Source: Leptidea sinapis
Taxonomy: Eukaryota; Arthropoda; Insecta; Lepidoptera; Pieridae
DNA length: 64,000 nt
Reading direction: 5' to 3'
NCBI RefSeq assembly: GCF_905404315.1
Contig: NC_066282.1
Span: 4,612,501-4,676,500 of the forward strand
The translations under genes were made by a program, and so were the position numbers. This document shows positions 34,701 through 49,700 of the stretch, piece after piece. Under the pieces are notes generated by a model. That model was not told the origin of the DNA. It saw only the letters and a program-made list of their open reading frames with translations, and searched no databases. Position 1 is the first letter of the stretch. The number at the start of each line of letters is the position of its first letter.

Positions 34701-37700
34701 ATCAAGACGATTTTTTATTTATTATCTGTACCGACAGGCAAACTCAAAGAGACTATGGTATGCCAAGAATGACAAAAGAGATCCGATCAAAGAGTATTTA
34801 ATTAACCCGAGCACGCCGTTTCATACAACATTGCAGGAGCGTTGTAATGTTCCAAATTCAAAAAACGCTCCTGCAATGGATTTGATTTTCTTTGTCCGAA
34901 AATTCGATACTTCGCGTGTTCTTTTTTCGAAAATAATGACCATATTTCCATGCATGATTGAAATAGTGGCATAACTACAGTAGTTGGACTATATATATAT
35001 AGTTGGATATGGTATCGCGGACTTTTTTGTAGATAATGATACGTTCTATAATACTGTGGATTTTTTTTTCTATCATCAATAGCACGCGATGACAGATTTT
35101 TTATGACTATTTTTGTCACACCTTGGGTTATATTATTGAATTTTTATTAGTTATCCCCATTTTATTTTAATTTCATATAGCTCATGTCACTCAGTAAAGA
35201 TGCAGCTTTCTAATGGTGAAAGAATTTTTGAAATTGGTCCAGTAATTTTTGTGTGAAATCATTACAAACATACATACGAAAACACAAATGTTTTCTCTTA
35301 ATAATATCAGTTTAGATAAGAGAAGTTTAGAGTATATTGAGAAACAATTTAATTTCGACCTAATATCTGTCTCGTTTGTCGTTAGATGGCTGGCCGTGTC
35401 CCGCTCCGGAATTATTAATTCAAAATGAAAGCTGCAACACTCACGCCTGCGGGACGTACTCGTGGCTCTCGACGCCGTGGGGCCCCTGTGAGCGGCGTCG
35501 ACAGGATTACATTGCCCCTAATAACTACACTGATCTACAGGTGAGATGTAACCCTTAAATTATACAAAATTATTATTTATTTATGCGTGGGTTTATGTGT
35601 TCTTACAGGCAGGCCTAGACATATATAGGCATATAGACTTTCGCTGTTCTGTTTTGCGTTACAATAATCATTAAACATCGTATATAACATATAATACTTA
35701 TAGTGGCGAGACTGTAAGATAATTCTAGATTCTGATCATAAGAGATATCCTTGCTTTTATTTCCGCTAGGGTCAGATTCTATTCTAATATTTCGTGTTGA
35801 TTCATTTGTGTTGACGTATTCTAGTTCTATATTTGAATGTGGCAGTAATCTGTGGTTTCACTCACGTATAATATGTATATTTAATCTCAAATTGTTTTTG
35901 GACATAATTAAGATCAATATTTTTGGAGAATTATGCCAACGTACGCGGATGAAACGGACCGAGCTAGATTACTTCAACACAGTGGGATTAACATTAATTC
36001 TTCTATGATTGAAAGCATTAAAGAGATTCAAAAATTAAAATCCAACCCACTCCATACTTCATATCTTTTCGGAGCTTTAATGGGCCATCACTAATAGCTA
36101 ATGTTTAAATTATATAAGCCCTTGCATATGTCAAAGTATACTATAATAAACACATAAATCACACACATCTATAACACAACCAAACTTGGATTGAATCCTC
36201 GCTAATTCAAGAATCTTAATTTCTGCATTGTAATGGGCAGAGCATATCAATTACCATCAGCTGAACGTACTCTTCGTCTCGTCCCTTATTGTCATAAAAA
36301 AAATCTTAGCAGTTCCGGAGCGTCTTTTTTTAGATTTATTTAAAAAAAGACTAGTTAGGAAGTGTAGCCCATGTGTAGTTCTGGCTATCATATGCAAAAA
36401 TATATTACAAAACTGGCTGGTAGATCCCTAAATCTCGAACCGCATTTAAACAATAAAAAATCTCATGAGCCTTATAATTTGAACAGATATAAGATTGGTT
36501 AACAACTACTTCGAAGAATTTTGGGCCAATTATACTACAATATCTTATATAAATATAATGAAAATGGTCTTTGTTTGAGGCTCATTCACGCCTAAAACAC
36601 TAATTGTACCGAGATGAAACTACCACCATTCAATGCAAAATTAATCTTAGATGCTTTATGGCTACTTATTTTTTGAATTCCAACGTTCCTTCCTTTTAGA
36701 ATTAGCCCAGCGAAGCGGGCGGAAATGGCTAGTAATATATATAATGAAAATGGTCTTTGTTTGAGGCTCTTTCAAGCCTAAACCACTGATCGTATCGACA
36801 TGAAAGTACCACCACTCGATGCAAAATTTATCCTAAATGATTTATGGCTACCTATTTTTCGAATTCCAACGGAAAGTACGTTCCTTTTAAAATTAGCCCA
36901 GCAAAGCGGGCGGGAACGGCTAGTTTTCTAATAAAATTTGTATGTTATATAGGACAGTGACCCATACAGTCAGAGTGATGATGGTGAACCCTGCATAGAG
37001 GAAGGGGAGATGAATAGAGATGTTATGTGTGTACAGAATAATGCCGATGTTGTAAGAGAAGCCTTGTAAGTAATTTTAAGTGCATTATAAATTATTGTAA
37101 TAATATTAAAAATTAACTGTTTTATTATTAGTCTTGTATGCTTTGTTCAACTCTCAGGTTGGGGCTTCATCTACACGATCTACTTTACAGTTGATAACTT
37201 GCTCAAACCCAATATTTGTATATTAGAAAATTGATTTGAGATGTCGCTCTTGTAAATCTCATCTATATAAACCTTTATGTAGTATTAGTCCTATGTCTTT
37301 TTGTATATCAACTTAACAGCTTAAGAGACGCTGATGCAAATTATTATATTACACTAAGAACATGTAATTGACGACATATCCCAGATGGTTGCGAAACGTG
37401 AAGTGGCAGTGGGCAGGGAACATAGCTCGACGGACAGATGGCCGTTAATTTCCTCGAATGGCGACCACGTACCGGAAGTTCACGTATTGGTAGGCCACCA
37501 CAAGATGGACCGACAATCCGGTCAAGATCGCAGGAATAGGTTGGATGAGGCCAGCTAAGGACTGTGACAGTGGACGTCTTCCAGCTGAAATGATGATGTA
37601 ATTAAGTAACTGCACAAATAATAGGCTACCGATAACTATCATGATATCTAAAAATATGATAATGTAAATTAAATAGGTTTCAAGTATTTGTTATACTATT

Positions 37701-40700
37701 ACTATACTATCAGCTGTTGAATCACAAATATTGGAGACACAAAACGCAACCTGCTACCATCTACAATCAAAGTCTTACCGTCAATAATGCACAGGATAAT
37801 TTTAATGTGGTGGACTAAGTTTAGAGGTGCACACAGATTTAGATGTGGGCAAAAGCTCTTCATATTAGTAATCTAACTAGTTATTGAAGACCATATGGTT
37901 TATGGCCGAGACATGTTGCCCAAATGGAAGATAGCAGATACAGCGTATCGCGTAAGCTGCTAGAATCAATCAATCAATCAATCAAATTATTTATTTGCGT
38001 ATAAACATGGTATGTTACGATGGTATAATTGTACAGTTTCACATGTTGCTCCAGGCTTAACTAGGCATGCAGATAAATTTAATACAGTAAATAGTATAAG
38101 GTAAATAACACATAACAAGATTAGATGAAATATGTCTACATGTCAGAAACAATAAATATTAATTATCATAATACTAAAAAACAATACAGAACCACTCACA
38201 TAATAATAAAGTAATAACAGACTAACATAATAATAATAAATATTGTCTAATTAATTATTAACAAAAAGTTTCACATTTTGTGTTATGACATTACTCGCGT
38301 TCAGAAATTTATTTATCGTATAAAATAGTCGCTCACTTAACCAGTGTTTATGTTTTTTCTTAAAAAATCTTTTATTTAATAAATTTAAATTAAGAAGGCA
38401 TAGTATTCAATGGAACCGAGTCATGTTAAAAGTTGTCTGGTTGAATAATGTTGAGTAAGCGATCTCCAGGCCTTTGGCATTACGAGATAGAACTAATTAT
38501 CACAGATTAGGATGGTCTTGAAGTTCTTTCTAGACTAGGCTAACACAATGGGATGTAACACCCATTGATATAATTAATCACTGGTATGTTATTGTGCCAG
38601 CATTAGAGCAAACAAGGAGGATATATTATATGACGAATACTATGTTAATGATTGAATTGTAGATGTGCACCTTTGAAGAGGCCAGCGTCACGTCGTGCCT
38701 GCACCATTCGCTGTCGCCGGGGCTGTCGTGTTGAAGCTTGGATGCCGTGGTCTTCCTGTCCAAATAGCTGTGGTAATTTTAAACTATATAGATGCAAAAG
38801 CAGAAACTGACTGACCGATCGATTAACTCACAGCTGAAACCGCTGGGACTAGATACACAAAATTTTGCACAAATATTCCTTTAGTGACATAGGTGAGCAC
38901 TAAGAAAGGATCTTTGAAAATTCAACCCCTAAGGGTGTCAAATAGGGGATGAAAGTTTTAAATAAACGCACAGGCCAAACCCAGGATTTGCAAAGTCAAA
39001 GAGACAACGGTGCAACGAAAAGTTTCTAACGTTAGCTGCCTTAACGATGGTGATATATGGTGTTAATAACAACTTATATGGATATACTGGTAAATGCGGA
39101 TGAAGTCGCGGGTAACAGTTAGTGTGCAGATATAATTACGATAGAGTCAGTCAGAGTCAGTGAATTTGCATGCATGTTAATATTTCTCGCCGTATTTCTT
39201 CTATCGGTCTGTAATACATTATAAAAATATTTCAACGGTTACAATAACTACTCTAAGTAGTGCAGTTACATTTTTATTTCAGTTTGTAAACATGACAGAC
39301 TTTTTAATGACCTTGACATTTTCTTTTCAACAAAACCAAAATTTAAAAAGCAAGTAAATGATATTTTAAGTGAACAGGATTAATATATATACATATTTTT
39401 TTATATAAAATTTCATTAGGTAACTCTTTTGTTTAAATTTAAAGTAATTTTGTAAATAACTTAGTTTTAACACATGTAATTTTACATTTCTTTCCTCTTT
39501 TTGTATGTACATATTACTTTAATTAATGTTTAACTTTGTTATTCATCATGTAAGATACTAGTAACTAAAAAATTAACCTGTGGATAACGATGTGGGTTCT
39601 CACTAAAATTAATTTAATATCTACTATACTTTGAAATTGTAAAATGTATTGTGTGAACTGTTTGTTGTCCCTAAGAAATAAAATAAATAAATGACTCAAG
39701 TTTGGAAAAATATATAAAATGTATTCGTCATCACATAAAAGTAATATCATTATTAGTTTGTTATATTGCATGCTACCAACACTAAATAACATACGTGTTT
39801 ATTTTACTTTTTACAAGTCTAAAATTTCGTTCTAAGTACTTAAAACACATTAAAATTAAAATTAAAATTTAATTTAATTTTTTTATATATAACTAGCAGA
39901 CCCGACAGACGTTGTCCTGTACACACGTGTTTGAAAAATTTTAAAAATCGGTCGACACGTTAGAAGGTCACTAACATACGTAGTAGAATTGTATATGGAT
40001 TGTAATGTGAATCTAAACTAATCTCAAATTCACTGGAACACTCTAAAAAAATAATTAAAATCGGTCCTGCCATTTAGGAGGTAGTTCAATTGTGAATCTA
40101 AACCATCCTCGAATCCACTTGAACACACACAGAAAATTTCATTCAAATCGGTCCAGCCTCTTAGGAGGAATTTTTATTTATTTATTTATTTATTTAATAG
40201 GTACACACAACAGAATTACAACAAATACATAATAAAAAAAATAAACTATCAGCTAAATACAAGATAGGCTGCAACTCCACGAGGGTGTGTACTCAGCATG
40301 TTTAGCATAAGTTGATAACTATGCAAATACAACAGAAATAGCGATTTTAAAACTAACTTTAGGTAATGTAGTATTATAAAAGAAAAAGATAGAGAGAATA
40401 TATATTTGGACAAATAGAAGTGAATAATTATGGTAGTTAAATTAAGATGTTTTTTTTAAAATTTAAACTAATTAAGGAATTTATATAAACTAGATTTCCA
40501 TTTACAAACAGATGAACTGTGGATGTCAGGTACTTCACTGATTTCGAGTAGTAGTGCATTGTATTGACGACAAATTCTATAGATGGGGTTTTGGAAGGAC
40601 ACGTTATTATTGCAGAACGGAATAAAAGGCTGTTCATGTCTTGAAGACCGATTTGGAACTCTTAGATGGATATTCGACAAGAGGGAAGTAGAAATTGTGC

Positions 40701-43700
40701 CATCCAGTATTTTGTATAAAGTCGTTAGGCCATGCAATTTGCGACGACTCTCGAGGCTCAGTAACTTGAAGTGAGATAGCCTTTCCTCATATGTAGTCAG
40801 CTCCCTTTTTAGACCAAACCTAATCGTCAATACGCGAAGAAGACGTCTTTGAATAGACTCAAGCATATCAGTATATGTATTATATTGAGGTGACCAGACA
40901 ATGGAGGCGTACTCGATTTGGCTCAGGATTAGCGACTTATAGAGTAACAGTAAACTATTTGGTGACTTGAATTCTTTAGTAGCTCTGCATATGAAGCCAG
41001 ATAGCTTATTACATTTCTTGGCTATTTCTTCATAGTGATATTTAAAAGTTAGTTTCGAGTCAAAAGCAATACCTAGATCCCGTAAAACAAACTTCCGCTC
41101 AAGTGGTATATTATCAATTTTATAGTCAAACAAAATTGGGTTTTTAATACGAGTGAAAGATATAATGGAGCATTTTTTTTATACTCAAACTCATACTGTT
41201 AGCACTACACCAATCGAGTAGAGTATCAAGATCCAATTGTAGATTAATACAATCACTAACAGTTTTAATTCGACTAAAAATTTTAAGGTCATCCGCATAA
41301 AGCAGGGAAACATTTCTTAGCCTAGGGATCAGATCATTAATATATATAATAAACATCAATGGGCCGAGATGGGATCCCTGAGGAACGCCGGATATTATAG
41401 AGACTCGTCGTGAGTAGAATCCCTTCAGAGCTACTAATTGACTACGATTGGATATATAAGATTTTATATATAAGATTTTAACTGTCAACACACGTACAGA
41501 AGAATTATATATATACTAGCTGACTCAGGAAACGTTTTATTGCCATGTAAAGTAATTAAAAAAAATTTGGGGTATAAAAAGTAGATGCAACCGATTCTCA
41601 GACCTACCAAATATATCGTACTACAATTATTGTATTCGATTGCCTGATCTTGCAACCCAATAGCGGATTTGTAACAGAATAATATAAAAATCACGATACA
41701 AAAATGGTTCTAGATCGTAGAATCATAAAAGAATAAAAACAAAAAATTACGTCCAAAAAAAACCCTTAACATTTAGGAGGATGAAAAATAGATATTGTCT
41801 GATTATCCACCCTAGCCGATATGCACGCTAAGATTCACGGAAGTCGGTCGAGCCGTTTCGAAGGAGTTCAATTACGTACACCATGACACGAGAATTTTAT
41901 ATATTAGATAAAGATTAAATTTTAAAGTTTTATTCTCGCTATAAAAAAATTTTAGATTATATTATATTTAGCTCTGAAAATGTTATTGTTCCAACAGATC
42001 CAGGAAAACAGGTGCGTATTCGTCGCGTACACGGAGGCCCCAACTGCGGTCCTCTGCAAGAATCACGCCCGTGCCCCGTTCCCCGAACATGTGGGGCCCG
42101 AAGTCCCAGTTGGGTAACCGGTGAATGGAGTACGTGCCGCTTGCCGCCTTCGCAACGTTGTGGCATTGGGTATAGGGTTCGAAGTAAGTTAGTTAATTAA
42201 TATTTGATTAAGATAACGTAATGGATAAATCTGTACATTATTAATATGATCACCATTAGCGAGTGTATGTACAGAAAGTTATTATGCTGAGTTTGTATAA
42301 AGGTTTGAAGTCAGATATTTAATCAATTTTTCTGTTATCTTCTGTATGATAAAAAAAGCGTAAGAAATTTTATATTTTTTTCGTAATTTTTTTTCACTGA
42401 AATAGATTTCACAAAAACAACTTTATTGAGGAGATTAAGTAAGAAAATGAAAGTCTTAGTCATAGAAATACAAATGTTTTGAATCAGGAAGTTTTTAACG
42501 TTTCATGTTCAATCTATTTAACTGTGCCTGCTATAAATTTAGAACATTAATTTTTAATCATCATCTAAAACAGAAGCAATTTGTTTGTTTATTATTCGAT
42601 AGGACATAATTTATAGATTAGATTGGTTCCTTTTCTAACAAGGTAGCTGGAAGTATTTTTCTTTGCGTTACGTGACAGTTACATATTTATTTAAACAAAA
42701 TACTTTCCAGGGAATCGAGAATGTAATCCTACAATGGTTAGGAAACGTCGGGTTAAATATTTAATAATAAGAATGTATATTTTTACAAAAAAAAATGCCT
42801 GAAAATTCAGTAACAATTACATGCGTATTAATCCTTTAACAAGTTATTTATTTGTTACTCACCTACATTTTAAATTTGATTTGATGATAATATTAATTTG
42901 AACCTGAGACCAATATATTTCTAAATGTCATGTTTTACAATGTCCAAGTAAAGTTACTTACAACTTATTTATCCGAATTAAGACATCAATTGTGGTTTAC
43001 AATGTATAAATAACATGTAAGCGCCATTTAAATTATAGGATGGATCGAGTAGCAAAAATCATAGTTATCTGATGGATAGCCTGACAGAGTGAGAATTTGA
43101 GAAAAAAGACATTTGAAAAAATAATGTCAATTTATATAATCGTAGGAGCGCCCGAGATCTTAATAGAGATTTAATCGAGCGTCGTGGGCACCTTTTGTTG
43201 TTATAAAGTTTATCGTATGATGTGTCAGGTACCTTAGTTTAAAATGTATGTATCTTAGGAGTCTGCATTTTATTGTAAAGAGTTGTTCATTGGTAAATGT
43301 TTTCTTTATTCGAAGTCATCTGGTGTGGGTCTGATTCGCACCGTGTTGAAGCCGGCGCTTGTGGGGGTCAGCCAGTGCCGCCAAGTATAGCGGCGTGTCA
43401 GGTTGTGTGTGACGAAGTCCAGGCGATCACCTGTGATTCGGTCTGCAGTGATCCCCTCAAGTAAATAGACATCTACTTTAAAACCTGATATATTTTCTTA
43501 AATCGCAATTTAGTTAATCTCATGCTCTTAATGACAACGACAGAATCACCCACACATGTTATGTAGACAGGATCAGTTTAACCTTGCATTATTTTAATGT
43601 GTAAACCGCTTTTGACCATAATACTATGTTTTTTTTATGTTTGACTCAATTGAATAGCTGTAAGATTACCAAATAAATAAATAAATAAATGTCTATCCCA

Positions 43701-46700
43701 TCAATGTGAGTGAGGCCTTCATTTTTTCACAGTAAGGTTTTTAATAAACTTTCTTCTACTTCAACCAAAGTATGGAATTAACATGTTATTGGGCGGTGTT
43801 TTCTGATTGTTTTTATGACAAGAAGAAACAAGACGAGCATGACGTTCAGCTGATGGTAATTGATACGCCCTGCCCATTACAATGCAGTGCCGCACAGGAT
43901 TATTGTAAAATCCAAACATTTTGAGTGGCACTGCAATTGCGCTCGTTACCTTGAGAGATAAGATGTTAAGTCTCATTTTCCCAGTAATTTCACTAGCTAC
44001 GGCGCCCTTCAGACCGAAACACAATAATGTTTATACATTACTGCTTCACGGCAGAAATAGGCGCCGTTGTGGTTCCCATAACCTAGCCGGCATTCTGTGC
44101 ATCCTGAATGACATGGTTACCTTTTAAAAAAGCAAACCTTAACCTAAATCCGAAGCCGACAACGTTTCATTAATTCCTCATTAATAGTGTTGCAAGATAG
44201 TATGGGAGACGGTGAACACTTACCATAAGATGATGAGTATACCTGTTTGACATCTCTTCGCTATAAAATACTGGCAAAATTCTCATTCACTTGTGAATGA
44301 TGCCTTGCATCGTCGTAGCTTAATTGAAAAGATTGTTAACATTCCGAGAACAGTCGAACAGTAACTCTCATTCATTGGAAAGCGAAAATTATTTGGCCCA
44401 TGAGCATCCTGACAATCGGATAGCGAAGTTTTACAAATTCATTTGATTCCTCGGGCCAAATGGTGACATAGTGGAAAGTACCCATTACAAGGCAGTGCCA
44501 CGCAGGATTCTTAAAAGCCCCGAATTAAGACATCATTTGCGTTTCACCATGTATAAATCTAACAGATAAGCGCCATTTAAATTATAGGATGGATCTAGTA
44601 GCAAATATCATATTTATCTGCTGGATAGCCTGACAGAGTGACAATCATTTGACAAAATAATGTCAATTTCTAAAATAATAGGGGAGCCCACGAGCTAAAT
44701 AAAGATTTTGTTTATTTCTTAAGAGCCCCCAAATTCTGCTCGTCACTTTGAACCATAATGTGTGTAGTCTCGTATTAATATATCTTTTTACTACATTCTG
44801 TGCAAAGAAGCCTCTCACATCAAATAAAAAAAAAACGACTATAGCGTTCACGTAATGGCCACTTTTATCCTTCACTCAACACGCGACGTGGGACATATAC
44901 TACTACGATTCTCCATCACATAGCTTAGACTAAGTAAACACTCAAAAACTAAAACGCGTTGAAAGAGATGAGACCTTGCTAAATCAGTTTTGTATTTTAT
45001 ATATAGAACCAAGCGATTGCTTGAAAACTTAGATAAATTTACCCCTTTTAAGATTGTCTGGAGTTTATTCTTTTATGTCAACTAGATATTTAAATTTTTT
45101 ATTACGCTTAACTTTAAACGGAAAACTGCACATAAAGTTCTATATATTAAACATTTTTTATAGTAAAAAAATAATGATTTGAATAATGTTGAATTATACT
45201 TCAGATATTTAGATGCATCGGACCCTGACATTCCATCGTGTGTCTGCAAGAACGTGACTTTGGAGTTGCTACCAACCGACTCTGACTGCATACTTCCCTC
45301 AGGGTAAGTAAAAGTGGCAACTTACAATTTGACAAAATTCGTCAATAAAAAAATCAATAAAAAAATCATCAAACATCGGGGCATCGCTGTTTAACCTGAT
45401 TCCTGCCGCCGAATTCCACCTTCGCAAGACACGCCGCAAGTTAGGATATCATCCTCACCATCTGGATGTGTGGCGGTCCTCCACAGTGCGGTTTTCAAGG
45501 AGCTTTCTTCCACGTACTACAAAGCTGTGGAATGAGCTTCCTTGTGCGGTGTTTCCGGGACGATACGACATTCGACTTCAAAAAAAGCGCGTACACCTTC
45601 CTTAAAGGCTGGCAACGCTCCTGTGATTACTCTGGTGTTGCAAGAGATTGTGGGCGTCGGTGATCACTTAACAACAGGTGACCCGTACGCTCGTTTGTCC
45701 TCCTATGCTATAAAAAAAAAAATATATATATATATATTGAAGTAGGCGTTACTTTGCAGAAATCCATAATTTTATAAATGATTTGAGTTTTCTTAAGTGT
45801 TAATTCCGCCAATATTCGAGACTAATAGTCTCGTGCCAGATTTTGGCGAGACAACACGTCTAGAGGATGCCTCATGGCAAAAGACGTGTCGAATTGTTTA
45901 AAGACAAATATTGGTGGAATTAACACTAAAGAAAACTCAAATCATTTATAAAATTATCTCAAGCCAGTAATAGTTTTATCATTATTTTATTACCACATTA
46001 TTAACCCATGTGAGAATGTTAGTGCCTATGTGCCTCTAATAGGCACTTCATATGAGGGTGAATTTGAAGACACGAAGCGAAACCTAGGACCTCGATACAG
46101 CTAAGTAGGGGGCATCGCATCTTTCTCTTGTGTTATATATAGTACATTATAAAATTATACAAAATTTTACAATTCGTTTAGGCTATCGTCTCCTATTTTA
46201 TGCCGCGGCATCTGGCGTTAGCGTCAACTTTCAATTCCGTGGCTTCCAACGTCTTGACGCAACGCACAGCGTCGGCGGTCAATACGTCTGGCGTGACACA
46301 GGTGGCTCAGTGGTTGCATCACTAATTTTTTCTCAACATTGATGCTTATTTTTATGATTCTTGTCACTTTTATCATACACTGCATTATAAGATTTTACTG
46401 ATTCAATCAACAACTCGTCTTTTCCTTTATCAAACCTCATCATTATGGGTGACGCGAGCGACGACCTTCACGCTGCAATGGTTCCAAATGACTTGCGACG
46501 CGGCGCACGGTGTACGTATGCTACGTACAGCGTCAACACGCCAGCGTCGACGTGTGAAAGAGACCACAACAGTACATTTATATAGTAAGCATTGTGACGC
46601 AGCGTACGGCGTAACGAGACGTCGCGTACTGTGTAAAATAGGAGACCATAGCCTTATTTATCGTCTCATTAACACGAAGATATTCTTCATTCTAAAAGGG

Positions 46701-49700
46701 TGTACTACAAAAGTTATTTTTCGTAGAATGGAATGCGGTGAAGGTCGATCACTGCGCGCTGCACGGTGTATGTTCCGAGGACAAGATGTTCCAATGGACG
46801 TTTGTAAGAAGTATCATCCATTAACAGGTAAAAATCCTACTCCAATTTTTATATATAATATTGTACTCTTTATGGGCATCTGATTTTTTGTACATATGGT
46901 AAGCCTCATCATTCTCGCTTAAATTTTATGTCATTGCTTGGGGCAATGGCTGAATGGGCGCTGATTGGGGTTATAGTTAGTTGTTCTTCATAATTATTTT
47001 ATTTCTCTGTACCTAAAAGAATAACCATTATATACTTAAAGAGTGAAGCTTGGCGCTCGTACCCATAATTATTTTTAGGTTTTTTTTGATTTTTTATTTA
47101 ATTATTGTTTTAGTTTACTCAATCAAGTCGAAACGTTGTGTTAAATATAATATATTTTTAAAATTGTAAATTAATAGAGCTATAATAATGTTGAAATAGT
47201 GTGGACGTGAATTCAAAAGAACATTATATATAAGCATTATATGAATAAATAATGTTTAATTTTGATGGACGTCTACAACAATATAGCTTCGAACATCAAT
47301 GCTGGTATAAAAATAATTACCAGAGTAATATAATTGACTTGACACTGTGATGAAACGTGTGAATCATTGCCATATTTGTTTACATTTTAAAATCTTAAAT
47401 CATTTATACGTCTAGATAGACTATGACAGATTTGAAACGTCGAAAAATATAGATCTTAGCTCGAGGTTAGTACCTCTATTTTGAGCAATTCACGCACATT
47501 ATCACAAAGTATCATACAAATCGCAAGTGTAAGACGTAGCTTGTCACGCACACTAAACTAATATTCCTTGCCTGTTTTTATCGGTTGTCTTACAGCAAGA
47601 GACTCTATCTAGACGTATAAATATATCTAAGTTTAAAATATTGAATGGTGTTGTTAGGTGAACAAAGAGTCCGCGAGGCGTCATCAGACGGTTTCACATA
47701 CGACACTGAGTTTGCCTCGTTACTGCGCGGCGCATGCACAGTCCGCTGCGCACGTGACTGCACGCTGGGGCCCTGGGCTTCGTGGGGCCCCTGCGCTGCC
47801 GAAGCCGGCTCTAAAGCCGCATTTAGATTCCGGACTAGGTAAATATTTTGAAACACCGCTACTTACAACTTTTGTTGCGCTAAGCCAAGTCACCAAACGG
47901 CACATACAAGACTCATTCAAATTGACTCGTAAAAGACCGGCTCCTAACTTTTGACAGAGAGGTTATTGGAGAAGGATCAGCTGGAGGTCGCGAGTGTGGC
48001 GCCACCTTGCAGCGTGCCACGTGTTCGGAGCTGGAGCCCCGCTGGGTGGTGGGAGAGTGGGATGTTTGCACTCCCGACCACGCACTCTGCGGTCCTTCCT
48101 ATATCAAGAGAAGTGTCCAGTAAGTTTTTGGACTGCCTTAGCCCCCTTTTCATTTAAAGCTCCACTAAAACTAGAAAATAATATATACGTCGATACTATG
48201 AGATATAGAATATAAATGTTTAGTGGTTCCTATTATTTTCATCCTCTTTTGGGCTCTGTTTTGCCTAATGGTGATTAAAATTTATGTTGGAGGTTACATT
48301 TCTATCAAATGTGAAATGCACCTAATAATATTTTGTTTATACATATACATATATGTTTTTTATATAACGTAAAACTACTTAACCGAAATCATTAAAAAAA
48401 TAATTCAAATATATAAAAAAATAATTCACCTAAATTAATCAATTTTCCATATTGATCTCATCTTTACCCACGCTACGCCGTAGCAGTTTAGAACGCACAT
48501 CATCATACGCATATTGACAATGTCATATTGTCAAGAAGCGTTCCAATCGGCGCAGAAGGCAAGGCTTGTAACCAAAAGCCCGACTCATTTTGTATCACAA
48601 AAAATAATTATATATTGTATTAAAAATGGAATGATGAATAAATTCAAGTTCAAATATTTTTATTCAAAATAGTATATAATATAATTTATTTAAAGTCAAA
48701 AACTACAACTCATTCGAAAAAGTGTGCCTCAGACCCAACACTGACTGAGAACAACGGGTGAAAGAAACTCAGCGGGCTTCTTTTTTTTATAAACTACTAA
48801 CTCGACTTAACCACATAAACTTATAATGCCTACGACTCGAATAGTAGGCATTATAAGTTTATATGTTTGTTCCTGGTGTTAACATTATGGATATCAGTTC
48901 CTTGCAAATTCACTTATGTGCCTCTATACATACATAACATTATCAAGAATATCTTGAGAGGCAATAGTTAACAGTTGATATAAACGACTACTTTTGCTGT
49001 CAGATGTGTTGACGGGCAAGGTAATAAGCTGGAGGACTCTGTATGCGAGGTGTCGGGCGCCGGGCGAACTCCGGACCGGGTATCCGGGTGCCACATGCCG
49101 TGCCCCGCCGACTGTGTTCTGAGTGCCTGGTCCGACTGGAGCCCTTGCGAGATGGTAACTATGTCATGTTGTCAGATGGGTGGACGGGCTGGCAATAACA
49201 TGCATGCTGTAAGACTGCTCTCTGACTGAACGCCTGATCATTTCATCATTTATTTGTAGTCATGGGTATACATAAGATGTTTATTGAAGTAGGCGTTACT
49301 TTGCGGAAATCCATAATTATACAAATGATTGAAATGTCAATTGAGTAAAGCAGATAATACTACAGCCTTATTTAAAAGTTTAGTGTTGGAATAATGGAAA
49401 AAATCTTAAATTCTAAATGAAGCAAACCAGAGTGTCAAACAGTGATGCATGGATCGACTACAAATTAGTAATTTGTTACTGTGCGGGCGTCGGCCGATGG
49501 ACGCGGAGTATTGTGGCGTAGGGAGAGAGGGGGAAGGGACCACTACCTGAGTGTATTTTTTGTATAAGACTCCTGCCTCGAAACGGGCCTTATAGCGATA
49601 GATATATAGGCTAATATACTTAAAGCCGTTAAACTAACTATATATCTTTCATATTCGGTAAGTAAGCCCTAGGGCGGTAGGTAATTAAAAAAAAACTCTT

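Noticed and set aside
34802..35119. Host gene of 105 codons on the - strand
   Set aside because: No recognisable domain, low-complexity ends and an inverted repeat inside; treated as intronic or repeat sequence.
37966..37986. CRISPR-like or telomeric short repeats
   Set aside because: It is a plain AATC microsatellite at a LINE tail.
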